The notes under the pieces were generated by a model. The model did no database searches. It was given only the letters and a program-made list of their open reading frames with translations, and was not told where the DNA came from. Both the position numbers and the translations under genes were made by a program. Below, piece by piece: positions 1 to 8,971 of a stretch of DNA of 64,000 nucleotides. The DNA is from Microbacterium sp. RU1D (GTDB taxonomy: Bacteria; Actinomycetota; Actinomycetes; Actinomycetales; Microbacteriaceae). Position 1 is the first letter of the stretch. Every line of letters starts with the position of its first letter. The DNA lies in assembly GCF_900156435.1 (NCBI RefSeq), contig NZ_FTPQ01000003.1, forward strand, positions 496,001 to 560,000, in the 5' to 3' direction.

Positions 1-421
1 CGGGGGTCGTGGCCACGTCGCTGTCGGCGCTCTGCAGGATGACGGCGACCTCGTCGGAGCGGCGCTCCTCGACGACGGTGACCTCGAGGGCGTCGGACGC
101 ATCGTCGACGGACGACGCATCGGCGGCCGGCTCGCGGGCCGGCAGTGTCGGCTCGATCGTCGCGGCGATGACGGTCTCCATGACGGCCATCGCGACGTTC
201 TCGATGAGTTCGGGCTGCGACGCGGACTCGGCGTCGACGGGCGCCGGGTCGGCGGGCTTCGGGGCGGCCTCGTCGACGACCGCGGTGGGCGTCTCGCTCG
301 CGGCGAGACGGCGCATTTCGGCGCGGGTCAATCGCGGGGCGGGCTCGATGGCAGACGTGGCGAGGGGGCGACGAGACCGCCGGGTCGGGGCGGGCTCAGT
401 CTCGGGGGCTTCTGACGGCAA
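1..421 (-). CDS. Truncated Ala/Pro/Glu-rich protein, N-terminus only
   Basis: Only about 140 N-terminal residues are present before the gene leaves the left edge. The visible part is low-complexity, rich in Ala, Pro, Glu and Arg, with a basic stretch LTRAEMRRLA near residues 31-40 followed by an acidic, Val-rich segment. There is no signal peptide or recognisable domain here. I chose TTG at 421 because the frame has no ATG or GTG further upstream; ATG at 316 is the alternative, and neither has a convincing ribosome binding site. Disordered N-termini of this kind occur on secreted peptidoglycan hydrolases of Microbacteriaceae, and a direct repeat upstream would fit that, but the function is not visible in this window. 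Confidence 0.5.
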   Translation of the reverse strand, partial: MPSEAPETEPAPTRRSRRPLATSAIEPAPRLTRAEMRRLAASETPTAVVDEAAPKPADPAPVDAESASQPELIENVAMAVMETVIAATIEPTLPAREPAADASSVDDASDALEVTVVEERRSDEVAVILQSADSDVATTP

Positions 422-499
422 CGCGCGGGGGCTCTCGTGTCGTGTCGCAGGCGCGACGGCTTCGGGCTTTGGGGGCTTGGCCGTTTTCCGTGGATTCGG

Positions 500-518
500 G
501 TCACGAAAAATAACGAAC
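500..518 (-). promoter_or_regulatory. AT-rich direct repeat upstream of the left-edge gene (possible MtrA-type site)
   Basis: On the + strand GTCACGAAA is followed at once by ATAACGAAC, two similar 9-nt half-sites in tandem, in an AT-rich patch that stands out from the GC-rich surroundings. Direct repeats of the (A/G)T(A/C)ACG type are known for the response regulator MtrA upstream of resuscitation-factor and cell-wall hydrolase genes in actinobacteria. The assignment to MtrA is inference from resemblance. Confidence 0.3.
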
Positions 519-571
519 TGGTAAACACCCTACCCCGGGCGGTCTGGGAATGCCATGAACGCCCCGCCTTT

Positions 572-1369
572 TCACCTGTCGTAATCGAGCAGGGGCTCCA
601 GGCGCGCGAAGAACGCGGGGCCCGCGGCGATGACCATGCCGTTGCCGGGTCGCCCACCGGGAGCTCCGCCGACGGTGCCGCCGGCCTCCTGCACGAGCAG
701 CGATCCGGCCGCGTGGTCCCACGGCTGCGTGCCGCGCTCGTAGTACGCGTCGACACGACCGGCGGCCACGGAGGCCAGGTCGAGCGAGGCCGCGCCGATG
801 CGGCGCACGTCGCGCGCGATCGGCATCACGCGCGAGAGCTGGGCCAGCGCCGGACCGTGCGTCTCGGGGTTGTAGCCGAACCCGGTGGCCACGAGCCCGC
901 CGGCCGGGCCCACCTCGCTCACCGCGAGGCGCTGGTCGCCGAGCCAGGCGCCGCCGCCCTGCGAGGCCCGGAACAGCTCGCCCGTGACGGGGTTGTAGAC
1001 GGCGCCGGCGAGCGCGGTCCAGGCGGCCGTGTCGGCCGTCCCCTCGACCGCCGCGATGCTGACCGCCCAGGCGGGGATGCCGTAGGCGTAATTGACGGTG
1101 CCGTCGATCGGGTCGACGACCCAGGTGATGCCGCTCGTGCCCTCCTCGGCTCCGGACTCCTCGCCGAAGAACCCGTCGTCGGGCCGTTCGCGCCTGAGCT
1201 CCGCGCGGATGAACGCCTCCACCTCGCGATCGGCGGCGGTGACGATGTCGGCGGCGGCCGACTTGGTCGCGGCCACCGTCACCCCCTCCCGACGACGACG
1301 GTGAGCGAGCTCGCCGGCTTCGCGGGCGATGCGCGCGGCGATGTCGAGCAGTTCTGCGGGGAGGGTCAT
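572..1369 (-). CDS. Inositol monophosphatase family protein (SuhB/HisN-like)
   Basis: This 265-residue protein has both family signatures: GEESG at about residues 69-73 with WVVDPIDGTVNY at about 83-94 (metal-binding Glu and Asp residues), and a C-terminal WDHAAGSLLVQEAGG near 217. Family members are Mg-dependent, Li-sensitive phosphatases acting on inositol-1-phosphate, histidinol phosphate, PAP or fructose-1,6-bisphosphate; the sequence does not decide between these. Length is normal. The ATG at 1369 is preferred over the in-frame GTG at 1378 because the GTG overlaps a TAGCGT hexamer 7 nt upstream of the ATG, the spacing of a leaderless promoter. It is divergent from the flavoprotein gene at 1431. 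Confidence 0.9.
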   Translation of the reverse strand: MTLPAELLDIAARIAREAGELAHRRRREGVTVAATKSAAADIVTAADREVEAFIRAELRRERPDDGFFGEESGAEEGTSGITWVVDPIDGTVNYAYGIPAWAVSIAAVEGTADTAAWTALAGAVYNPVTGELFRASQGGGAWLGDQRLAVSEVGPAGGLVATGFGYNPETHGPALAQLSRVMPIARDVRRIGAASLDLASVAAGRVDAYYERGTQPWDHAAGSLLVQEAGGTVGGAPGGRPGNGMVIAAGPAFFARLEPLLDYDR

Positions 1370-1376
1370 GGCATCC

Positions 1377-1382
1377 ACGCTA
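1377..1382 (-). promoter_or_regulatory. Leaderless -10 hexamer for the inositol monophosphatase gene
   Basis: TAGCGT on the minus strand lies 7 nt before the ATG at 1369, so transcription should begin at or next to the start codon. It faces a second -10 at 1419 that drives the opposite gene. Confidence 0.55.
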
Positions 1383-1418
1383 CTGCGCCACCCCCCGCGC
1401 AGAATTCGTCGTCCTCGT

Positions 1419-1424
1419 TAGCGT
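1419..1424 (+). promoter_or_regulatory. Leaderless -10 hexamer for the FAD oxidoreductase gene
   Basis: TAGCGT lies 6 nt before the ATG at 1431 and there is no Shine-Dalgarno sequence, which fits a leaderless transcript. Confidence 0.55.
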
Positions 1425-1430
1425 GGGGTC

Positions 1431-3020
1431 ATGACCGCTTCGGAATCTCGCCGGTACGACGTCGTCATCGTGGGGGGCGGGCACAACGCCCTCGTCGCCG
1501 CGGCCTACCTCGCCCGAGCAGGGCGCCGAGTGGCGGTGATCGAGAGAGCCGACGTCGTGGGCGGAGCGGCCGTGTCGGAACGTCCGTGGTTCGGCGTCGA
1601 CGCGCGCCTGTCGCGCTATTCGTACCTGGTGAGCCTGCTGCCCCAACGCGTCATCGACGATCTCGGCCTGCGCATCACCCTGAAGCGACGTCGCTACTCC
1701 TCCTACACGCCCGATCCGAGCGATCCCTCGCGCGGGATCCTCATCGACACCCAGGATGCCAAGGCCACGGCCGCGTCGTTCACGCGCACCCTGGGCGACG
1801 ACGGCGCCGCCGAAGCGGAGCGGTTCGCGGCGTTCGGGGAGCGTCTCGCGCCGCTGGCGAAGGCGGTGTTCCCGACCATGACGGAGCCCCTGCCGACGGC
1901 CGACGAGCTGCGCGGACGCGTCGGCGACGACGAGCTGTGGGACGCGCTCACGACCCGCCCCCTGGGAGGTCTGCTGCGACGTTCGTTCGACAGCGACCTC
2001 GTGCGCGGTATCGCCCTCACCGACGGACTCATCGGCACCTTCGCGGCATCCGACGATCCCTCCCTCGCGCAGAACCGCTGCTTCCTCTATCACGTGATCG
2101 GCGGTGGCACCGGGGATTGGGACGTGCCGGTGGGCGGCATGGGCGCGGTCACGAAGGAACTCGAACGGGTCGCCCTCGAGGCGGGTGCCGAGATCTTCAC
2201 CGGCGTCGAGGTCATCTCCATCTCGCCCGACGGCGACGTGCACACGATGACCGACCGCTCCGAGGTGTTCCACGGCGAACTCGTGCTCAGCGGCGTGGGC
2301 CGCGCCGTGCTCGACGACCTGCTCTCGGCGGGCGGCAGCACGGCGACCGGCGCCGAGACCCCCGAGGGGGCGCAGGTGAAGGTGAACATGCTCCTGTCCC
2401 GCCTCCCCCGGCTACGCGACGAGTCGGTGAGCCCCGAGGCCGCGTTCTCGGGCACCTTCCACGTCAATGAGACGATGACCCAGCTGGATGCCGCGTACGC
2501 GGCGGCATCCGGAGGGCTCATCCCCGAGCCGCTCCCCGTCGAGATCTACTGCCACTCGCTGACCGACCCGTCGATCCTGGGCGATCATCTGGTCGCCGAC
2601 GGCGCCCAGACGCTGACGATGTTCGGGCTCCAGGTGCCCCACCGCCTGATCGCCGACATGGACCCCGTCGCCGCCGGCGCCAAGCTGCTGGCGGTGGCGC
2701 AGGCGTCGCTCGAATCCGTCATCGCCGAGCCGCTGCGCGACTGCATCCAGCGGGCGCCGGACGGACGCCTGTGCATCGAGGCGCGGACGACCCGCGACCT
2801 CGAGGAGTCGCTCAACATGGTCGGCGGCGACATCTTCCACGGCGGGCTGTCGTGGCCGTGGCTGACCGCTCCGGCATCCACCCCGGCCGAGCGGTGGGGC
2901 GTGGCGACGACGCACGCGCGCGTCCTGCTGTGCGGATCCAGCGCGCAGCGCGGGGGCGCCGTCAGCGGCATCGGCGGGCAGAACGCGGCGATGGCGGCGC
3001 TGGAGATCCTGGAGGGCTAG
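1431..3020 (+). CDS. Phytoene-dehydrogenase-like FAD-dependent oxidoreductase
   Basis: The 529-residue protein opens with a dinucleotide-binding fold, VVIVGGGHNALVAAAYLA near residues 11-28, followed by the acidic adenine-ribose loop and the GGAA turn typical of the phytoene desaturase/PYROXD2 branch of amine-oxidase-like flavoproteins. The C-terminus has the expected FAD-contacting GGQNAAMAALEIL. No carotenoid genes are nearby, so a role in carotenoid synthesis is not supported. Its end overlaps the convergent MocR gene by 4 nt. The substrate is unknown. Confidence 0.85.
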   Translation: MTASESRRYDVVIVGGGHNALVAAAYLARAGRRVAVIERADVVGGAAVSERPWFGVDARLSRYSYLVSLLPQRVIDDLGLRITLKRRRYSSYTPDPSDPSRGILIDTQDAKATAASFTRTLGDDGAAEAERFAAFGERLAPLAKAVFPTMTEPLPTADELRGRVGDDELWDALTTRPLGGLLRRSFDSDLVRGIALTDGLIGTFAASDDPSLAQNRCFLYHVIGGGTGDWDVPVGGMGAVTKELERVALEAGAEIFTGVEVISISPDGDVHTMTDRSEVFHGELVLSGVGRAVLDDLLSAGGSTATGAETPEGAQVKVNMLLSRLPRLRDESVSPEAAFSGTFHVNETMTQLDAAYAAASGGLIPEPLPVEIYCHSLTDPSILGDHLVADGAQTLTMFGLQVPHRLIADMDPVAAGAKLLAVAQASLESVIAEPLRDCIQRAPDGRLCIEARTTRDLEESLNMVGGDIFHGGLSWPWLTAPASTPAERWGVATTHARVLLCGSSAQRGGAVSGIGGQNAAMAALEILEG

Positions 3021-4414
3021 AGACCGCGCACGAACGCGATGACCTGGGCGACGGCGTCCATCAGCGCCGGGGTCGACGGCTCGGCGTAGCCGAACACGAT
3101 CCCCGCGGGCAGGTCGACAGCGGTGTCCGGCATCGCGTAACCCGACAGGGGCGACACCAGGATGCCGCGGGCTGCGAGCGCGTCGACCAGGACGGCCTCG
3201 GTCTCGGGGGCGGCGTCTTCGAGAAGCACCACCGCGTGGAGTCCACCGTCGGTCGCTGTCAGCGTCATCCCCTCGGCGTGTTCGAACGCATCGAGCAGGA
3301 GACGGCGTCGGTGCCGGTAGTCGCGGCGGCGGCGCGCGGTGTGGCGCGCGAGCGCGCCCTCGGCGAGATACAGGGCGAGGGCGTGCTGCTGCACCTGCGA
3401 GACGGTCGGGTCGAGGTCGGTGCGCGCCTCGACGATCCGGTCGCGCAGGGCGCCGGTCGCCACGATCCATCCGCAGCGCAGCGCCGGACTCAGCACCTTC
3501 GACAGGGTGCCGATCGACACCACGGTCGCGGGGGCGAGCAGGTGCAGCGGCGGAAGCGGGACCCGCCCGTGCGGGAACTCGCTGTCGTAGTCGTCTTCGA
3601 TGACGACGGTGCCGGTGCGCGCCGCGCCCTCCAGCAGACGCGAGCGGGCAGCGGCATCCAGTCGGCTGCCGAGCGGATAGTGATGGTGCGGCGTCACGAT
3701 CACGGCGTCGAGGTCGTCGTGCGCATCGAAGGCGTCGAGGTCGAAACCCGAACCGAGCCGCACCGGGAGGGGCACCGCCTCCGCGCCGAGGCGCGCGAGC
3801 AGCCGGCGCACCCGCGGGTAGCCGGGGTTCTCGATCCCTACGCGCAGGCGGTCGCCGCGGGAAGCGAGGGCGAGCAGAGTGAGCAGCATCGCGTCGCTCG
3901 TCCCCGCCGTGACGATCACGTCATCGGGGGCGACGTCGAGGCCGCGCGTGCGGCCGAGGTGGGCCGCGATCGCGACGCGCAAGGCGGGCTCACCGCGGAC
4001 GTCGGCGATGTCGGCCGCCACCTCGCGCGCGCTCGCGCGTCGCCACGCCGAACGCCAGGCGGCATCCGCGATGCCGGTCGTGCCGGGGCGTCCTGGGCGC
4101 AGGTCGACGACGGGGGCGACGGCCGATGTCGCGTTCCCCCCGCCCCCCGGTATCGGCGGCAGCGTCGAGCGGGCGACCTCGGCCACGACGGTGCCGCCTC
4201 CGGGCCGGGTGAGCAGGTATCCCTCCCCCGTGAGGATCTCGTACGCCGACACGACCGTGCCGCGGGCGAGCCCCAGATCCGCGGCGAGCGCGCGCGTGGA
4301 CGGGACCGGTTCACCGCCGGCGACGCGCCCGCTCAGGATCGCCGATCGGAGGCCGTGCGCGAGCTGCTCGTGCAGCGGCACGGCCGCGGCGCGATCCAGG
4401 ATGCCGACGTCCAT
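3017..4414 (-). CDS. MocR-type PLP-dependent transcriptional regulator (GntR family)
   Basis: The 465 residues comprise a GntR winged helix-turn-helix (about 1-80, with PSTRALAADLGLARGTVVSAYE at its core) and a fold-type I aminotransferase-like domain (about 105-465). The presumed PLP lysine is K306 in GTLSKVLSPALRCGW, with IEDDYDSEF near 272-280. MocR proteins sense vitamin B6 vitamers or amino compounds and usually control a divergent gene. Here that gene is a PNPOx-like flavin-binding protein, so a PdxR-like sensing role is plausible. I chose ATG 4414; an in-frame ATG at 4441 would lie next to the first operator half-site. Conservation of the lysine suggests PLP is bound. Confidence 0.88.
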   Translation of the reverse strand: MDVGILDRAAAVPLHEQLAHGLRSAILSGRVAGGEPVPSTRALAADLGLARGTVVSAYEILTGEGYLLTRPGGGTVVAEVARSTLPPIPGGGGNATSAVAPVVDLRPGRPGTTGIADAAWRSAWRRASAREVAADIADVRGEPALRVAIAAHLGRTRGLDVAPDDVIVTAGTSDAMLLTLLALASRGDRLRVGIENPGYPRVRRLLARLGAEAVPLPVRLGSGFDLDAFDAHDDLDAVIVTPHHHYPLGSRLDAAARSRLLEGAARTGTVVIEDDYDSEFPHGRVPLPPLHLLAPATVVSIGTLSKVLSPALRCGWIVATGALRDRIVEARTDLDPTVSQVQQHALALYLAEGALARHTARRRRDYRHRRRLLLDAFEHAEGMTLTATDGGLHAVVLLEDAAPETEAVLVDALAARGILVSPLSGYAMPDTAVDLPAGIVFGYAEPSTPALMDAVAQVIAFVRGL

Positions 4415-4432
4415 CACGCGTCGATTCTGCCA

Positions 4433-4476
4433 CTGGTCCATCAGAACCTCGTGAAACCGGACTAGGCGCTGGTCCA
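4433..4476. promoter_or_regulatory. Two direct copies of CTGGTCCA in the MocR/PNPOx-like intergenic region
   Basis: CTGGTCCA occurs at 4433-4440 and 4469-4476, 36 bp apart (about 3.4 helical turns), between the two divergent starts. MocR-family regulators such as GabR and PdxR bind direct repeats in exactly this setting. The repeat is seen directly; that the adjacent regulator binds it is inference. Confidence 0.55.
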
Positions 4477-4498
4477 GGCGAACGTCTGGAATCGATCC

Positions 4499-5173
4499 AT
4501 GAGCGATCTTCCCTTGACCACCCTCACCCGCGTCCGCCGTCTCCCCCACCATCAGCGCACCGACCGCGCCGCCCTGTACGAGGTGATCGACGGGGCCCTG
4601 TCCGCCACCCTCGCGATCGTGCGCGACGACCGCCCGGTCGCGCTGCCGGTCGGCATCGGCCGCGACGGCGACGACCTGCTCGTGCACGGGTCGACCGGCA
4701 GCGACTTCTTCCGCCGCATCGCCGCCGGCGTCCCGGTCTGCGTGACCGTGACGCACCTGATGGGCGTGAAGTACGCGCGGTCGCTCTTCGACAGCTCGAT
4801 GCGGTACCGGTGCGCGGTCGTGCACGGCGTGGCATCCGTCGTCCCGCCGGAGGACAAGGAGACGGCTCTCCTCGCCCTGTCGGAACACCTCATGCCCGGA
4901 CGGAGCGCCGACGTGCGCCCGATGACCCCGCGCGAGCTCGCCGCGACGATGGTGCTGCGCATCCCCCTCGCCGAGGCCAGTGTGAAGGACAACGCCGGGT
5001 CGCTCGTCGAGGTGGACGACGACGGCGAGGATCGAGCCGTGTGGGCGGGGATGCTGCCGCTGCGGGTCGTCGCCGGCGACCCGGTCACCTCGCCGCAGAC
5101 GGTGGCGGGCACGTCGGTGCCGGAGTCGGTCCGTCGGGCCGCGCGCCGCATCGCGGCGTCGGGCACGGCCTGA
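4499..5173 (+). CDS. Pyridoxamine 5'-phosphate oxidase family protein (flavin-binding)
   Basis: The 224-residue sequence matches the PNPOx-like split-barrel family that binds FMN or F420 and includes NimA-type proteins. Features include the N-terminal HHQRTDRAALYEVIDGALSA, a strand with LPVGIGRDGDDLLVHGSTGS, and VTHLMGVKYARSLFDSSMRYR in the centre. It is larger than genuine PdxH and lacks an obvious PdxH C-terminal signature, so true pyridoxamine phosphate oxidase activity is unproven. Divergence from a MocR regulator with a shared repeat operator suggests regulation by a B6-related or amino compound. Confidence 0.75.
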   Translation: MSDLPLTTLTRVRRLPHHQRTDRAALYEVIDGALSATLAIVRDDRPVALPVGIGRDGDDLLVHGSTGSDFFRRIAAGVPVCVTVTHLMGVKYARSLFDSSMRYRCAVVHGVASVVPPEDKETALLALSEHLMPGRSADVRPMTPRELAATMVLRIPLAEASVKDNAGSLVEVDDDGEDRAVWAGMLPLRVVAGDPVTSPQTVAGTSVPESVRRAARRIAASGTA

Positions 5174-5405
5174 CCGCGCGGGTCTTGCGGCACGGCTCCT
5201 GCAGATCCACCGCGAGGAAGTGGCGCACGGACCCCGAGTGCCCGATTCCGTGCGCGCCGGCCCCACCGCTGCCGCACGCGGGCCAGGCGCGGAGGGCGGC
5301 CGCCGACGGCGACACGACTCCTGCACGTCGGCCCGCGCGGGGCGGTTACTGCTCGCACCCGCGTGATCCTGCCGGAGTCGCGCACGCGCGGCGGCGGAGC
5401 GACGA

Positions 5406-5437
5406 AGGGCGGGGCCGCCCGATGACGGCCCCGCCCT
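5406..5437. terminator. GC-rich hairpin after putA, possibly bidirectional
   Basis: A perfect 12-bp stem (arms 5406-5417 and 5426-5437) with an 8-nt loop follows the putA stop by about 10 nt on the minus strand. It may also serve the convergent gene ending at 5173. There is no long T-tract, as is usual for actinobacterial terminators. Confidence 0.6.
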
Positions 5438-5446
5438 CCCGCGAAC

Positions 5447-8400
5447 TCAGCGAGCCAGCGGCGGCACCTCGTACCGGCGCGGGGTGCCGAAGCGGTGCGC
5501 GGTGATCGACACGGCCTGCTCGCGCAGGAACGGCAGCAGCTCGACGTGACCGGCGCGGGTGACCTCGCCCGCGTAGACCGCGACCGACGGCGAGCCGCCG
5601 GTGGCCTCGGCGACGGCGGATGTCGACCCGCCGAGGAGCCGCACGCGGCCACCGGTGCGCGCCAGACGCCCGGCACGACGGCCCCAGTCCGCGGCGTCCT
5701 CGACCGATGCCCGAACGCCCACGCCCTCGAGCCACGCGCGCACGGCGGGCGACAGCTCGGCGGCCGTGCTCACGGTGACCAGGGAGCCGGCCCGCACGCC
5801 GGCCGCGACCACGCGCACGAGAGCGGACGCCGACGCGTCCTCGACGCGCACCGTCACGGGCACGGCGGCGTAGCGCAGCACGTTCTGCTCCGACTCGAGG
5901 CCGGTCACGTCGCGAGCGAGCGAGAACTCCTCCGCCCACGCGGCGGCGTCGCTCGCCAGCGCCTCGGCGAGCCACTCGCGCTCGGCGGCGGGCACGGCGG
6001 CCAGCGCCGGGGCGGCGAGGGCGTCGGGCGTGCGGGGCGCCGAGGTCTCGGCATCCGTCCACGTCCCGAAGCCGTGCAGGTAATGGGGTCCGCCGGCCTT
6101 GGTGCCCGCGCCGACGGCCGACTTCTTCCATCCGCCGAAGGGCTGACGCTGCACGATCGCGCCGGTGGTGCCGCGGTTGACGTAGACGTTGCCGGCCTCG
6201 ATGTGCGCGAGCCACTGCTGGATCTCGGTCTCGTCGAGGGCGTGGAGCCCGGAGGTCAATCCGTACTCGATGGCGTTGACGATCTCGATCGCCTCCTCCA
6301 ACGTCTCGGCGGTCATGATGCCGAGCACGGGCCCGAAGTACTCGGTGCGGTGGAAGGCGCTGCCGGGCTGGACGCCCTCGCGGATGCCGGGACGCCACAG
6401 CGACCCGCTGTCGTCGAGCCTCTTCGGCTCGACCACCCAGCGCTGTCCGGGCTCGAGAGTCGTGAGGGCCTGCAGGAGCTTGCCCTGCGCCGGCTCGATG
6501 AGCGGTCCGACGCGGGAGGCCTCGTCCCACGGCATCCCGACCTCGAGCGAGGTGACCGCGTCGACGAGCTGGTCGCGGAACCGGCGCGAGCGCGCGACGG
6601 AGCCGACGAGCACGACGAGGGATGCCGCCGAGCACTTCTGCCCCGCGTGGCCGAAGGCCGACATCGCAACGTCCTTGGCCGCGAGGTCGAGGTCGGCGCT
6701 GGGGGTGACGATGACGGCGTTCTTGCCGCTCGTCTCGGCGAGCAGCGGCAGGTCGGGGCGGAAGGAGCGGAAGAGCTCCGCCGTCTCGTAGGCGCCGGTG
6801 AGCACGACGCGCTCGACGGCGGGGTGGGTGAGCAGCTGGCGGCCGAGGTCGTTCTCGGACACCTGCACGAGCTTCAGCACCTCGCGCGGCACGCCGGCCT
6901 CCCACAGCGCCTCCACCATGACGGCGCCCGAGCGCTCGGCGAGGCCCGCGGGCTTGATGACCACGGCGGAGCCCGCGGCGAGCGCGGCGAGGGTGGAGCC
7001 GGCGGGGATCGCGACCGGGAAGTTCCACGGCGGGGTCACCACCGTCACGCCGACCGGGGTGAAGGTGGCGCCGTCGACGGTCTCGAGGGTGCGCGCCTGC
7101 TCGGCGTAGTAGTGCGCGAAATCGATCGCCTCCGACACCTCGGGGTCGCTCTGCTCGATGACCTTGCCGCACTCGGCGCCCATGACCTCGAGCAGGTCGG
7201 CGCGGCGCTTCTCGAGGGCGTCTCCCGCGCGGTGCAGGATCTCCGCGCGACCGGCGGCCCCGAGCGCGCGCCACGAGGTCGCGGCGCCCGCGGCATCCTG
7301 GATGACGGCGTTCAGCGCCGCCTCGTCGGTCAGGGTGTGCGCGGCGATGGTGTCGCGGCCGAGGTCGGAGCCCTCCATCCGCGCCACGATCGCCCGCGAC
7401 CAGTCGCGGTTCGCGGAGATCGCGGGGTCGGAGTCGGGGGTGTTGCGGAAGCCGTGCCTCGGCGCGGGCGCGGCGGGCGCGGTGCGGTCCTGCACGCGGT
7501 TCGACGGCGGCACCCCCTCGGGCATGTCGGCGAGGGATGCCAGGAAACGGTCGCGCTCGCGGGCGAACAGGGCCGCGTGGGTGTCGAGGTCGAACACCGC
7601 CGACATGAAGTTCTCGCTCGACGCGCCCTCTTCGAGGCGGCGGATGAGGTAGGCGATCGCGACGTCGAATTCCTGCGGGTGCACGACGGGGGTGTACAGC
7701 AGGATCGAGCCGACCGTGCGGCGCACGACCGCCTGCTGCGCGGTGGCCATGCCGAGGAGCATCTCGACGTCGATCCCACCGGTCACCCCGCGACGCTCGG
7801 CGAGGAGCCACGCGAGGGCCACGTCGAACAGGTTGTGTCCGGCCACGCCGATCCGCACGTTCGCCGTGTGCTCGGGGCGCAGCGCGTAGTCGAGCACGGC
7901 CTTGTACGAGGCGTCGGTCGCCTGCTTCGACGGCCAGGTGGCCAGCGGCCAGTCGTGCACGTCGGCATCCACGCGCTCCATCGGCAGGTTCGCGCCCTTC
8001 ACGACGCGCACCTTGATGTGGGCTCCCCCGGATGCCACCCGCGCGGCAGTCCACTCCTGCAGGCGGATCATGGCGGCGAGCGCGTCGGGGAGGTACGCCT
8101 GCAGCACGATGCCGGCCTCGACTCCGTGGAATTCGGCCTCGCCCAGCAGCGTCTCGAAGACGGCGAGGGTGAGGTCGAGGTCCTTGAACTCCTCCATGTC
8201 GAGGTTCAGGAACGTGCCCGTCTCCTTCGCGACCCGGTACAGGGGGCGGAGTGCGGCGACCGCGTCGTCGACAGCGGCGTCGAACGCCCACGGCGTGTGC
8301 GGGGCGACGGTCGAGGAGACCTTGATCGAGACGTAGTCGACGTCATCGCGCGAGAGGAGCTTGCGCGTGCCGGCGAGGCGGCGCGCGGCCTCCTTCTTGC

Positions 8401-8929
8401 CGAGGATCGCCTCGCCGAGAAGGTTCACGTTGAGACGGATGCCGTCTCCCCGGCCCCGGATCGAGGTGATGGCGTCGCCGAGCTTGCGGTCGCTGGCGTC
8501 CACGATGAGGTGGCGCACCATCGAGCGCAGCGCCGTGCGGGCAGCCGGCACGACGACCTGCGGCAGGATCGGCGCCGCGAAGGCGCCGAGGCGGATCGCG
8601 GCCTTGAGGTGCAGCGGGAGGAAGCCCGGGATGAGCGGGGTGAGCGCCGCGAGGTTGCGCGCGGCGACGCGGACGTCTTCGGGCCGCACGACGCCGTCGA
8701 CGAAGCCGACGGTGAAGTCGAGGCCGTGGGGGTCGCGGAGCACCCCCGCGAGGCGCTGGGCGGCGGCGTCGACGGGCTCGTCGCGACTCTCGGCGAGCCA
8801 GCGGCGCACGAGGGCGATCGCCTCGTCGGCGAGTTCAGCGGGTGACACGAGCTCCGCAGGAGACGGCGAAGCGGGGGTGGTGCCGGACGGGGTACCCGAC
8901 GTCGTGCGGGGGGTATCGGTGAGCGACAT
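5447..8929 (-). CDS. putA: Bifunctional proline dehydrogenase / glutamate-semialdehyde dehydrogenase
   Basis: This 1160-residue enzyme oxidises proline to pyrroline-5-carboxylate (FAD) and then to glutamate (NAD). The N-terminal PRODH barrel (about 85-440) holds YVSIKVSS, LNLDMEEFKDLDLT, QAYLPDA and IKVRVVKGAN. The aldehyde dehydrogenase half (about 480-1000) has the catalytic cysteine C766 in FGHAGQKCSAASLVV and the FGGWKKSAVGAGTKAGG loop near its end. A roughly 170-residue C-terminal tail follows. There is no N-terminal ribbon-helix-helix, so it is not a self-regulating PutA. ATG 8929 has a strong upstream GAGGAAGGA; the frame extends to 8980 but lacks a better start. It is divergent from a LysR regulator that probably controls it. 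Confidence 0.95.
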   Translation of the reverse strand: MSLTDTPRTTSGTPSGTTPASPSPAELVSPAELADEAIALVRRWLAESRDEPVDAAAQRLAGVLRDPHGLDFTVGFVDGVVRPEDVRVAARNLAALTPLIPGFLPLHLKAAIRLGAFAAPILPQVVVPAARTALRSMVRHLIVDASDRKLGDAITSIRGRGDGIRLNVNLLGEAILGKKEAARRLAGTRKLLSRDDVDYVSIKVSSTVAPHTPWAFDAAVDDAVAALRPLYRVAKETGTFLNLDMEEFKDLDLTLAVFETLLGEAEFHGVEAGIVLQAYLPDALAAMIRLQEWTAARVASGGAHIKVRVVKGANLPMERVDADVHDWPLATWPSKQATDASYKAVLDYALRPEHTANVRIGVAGHNLFDVALAWLLAERRGVTGGIDVEMLLGMATAQQAVVRRTVGSILLYTPVVHPQEFDVAIAYLIRRLEEGASSENFMSAVFDLDTHAALFARERDRFLASLADMPEGVPPSNRVQDRTAPAAPAPRHGFRNTPDSDPAISANRDWSRAIVARMEGSDLGRDTIAAHTLTDEAALNAVIQDAAGAATSWRALGAAGRAEILHRAGDALEKRRADLLEVMGAECGKVIEQSDPEVSEAIDFAHYYAEQARTLETVDGATFTPVGVTVVTPPWNFPVAIPAGSTLAALAAGSAVVIKPAGLAERSGAVMVEALWEAGVPREVLKLVQVSENDLGRQLLTHPAVERVVLTGAYETAELFRSFRPDLPLLAETSGKNAVIVTPSADLDLAAKDVAMSAFGHAGQKCSAASLVVLVGSVARSRRFRDQLVDAVTSLEVGMPWDEASRVGPLIEPAQGKLLQALTTLEPGQRWVVEPKRLDDSGSLWRPGIREGVQPGSAFHRTEYFGPVLGIMTAETLEEAIEIVNAIEYGLTSGLHALDETEIQQWLAHIEAGNVYVNRGTTGAIVQRQPFGGWKKSAVGAGTKAGGPHYLHGFGTWTDAETSAPRTPDALAAPALAAVPAAEREWLAEALASDAAAWAEEFSLARDVTGLESEQNVLRYAAVPVTVRVEDASASALVRVVAAGVRAGSLVTVSTAAELSPAVRAWLEGVGVRASVEDAADWGRRAGRLARTGGRVRLLGGSTSAVAEATGGSPSVAVYAGEVTRAGHVELLPFLREQAVSITAHRFGTPRRYEVPPLAR

Positions 8930-8971
8930 GGCGATCCTTCCTCGGATGCCTTCAGTGTGGAGCTCTCGTCC

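Noticed and set aside
437..2470. A 677-codon + strand frame spanning the inositol phosphatase and flavoprotein genes
   Set aside because: It overlaps two recognisable genes in other frames, and its translation is Arg/Gly-rich without motifs.
3017..5326. Very long frame including the MocR gene, suggesting a fused protein
   Set aside because: The extra N-terminal part lies opposite the PNPOx-like gene and is low-complexity; the MocR domain begins normally at 4414.
5495..8845. A 1116-codon open frame on the + strand opposite putA
   Set aside because: It is the antisense shadow of a clear PutA; high GC keeps this frame open. Its translation is low-complexity with no domain.
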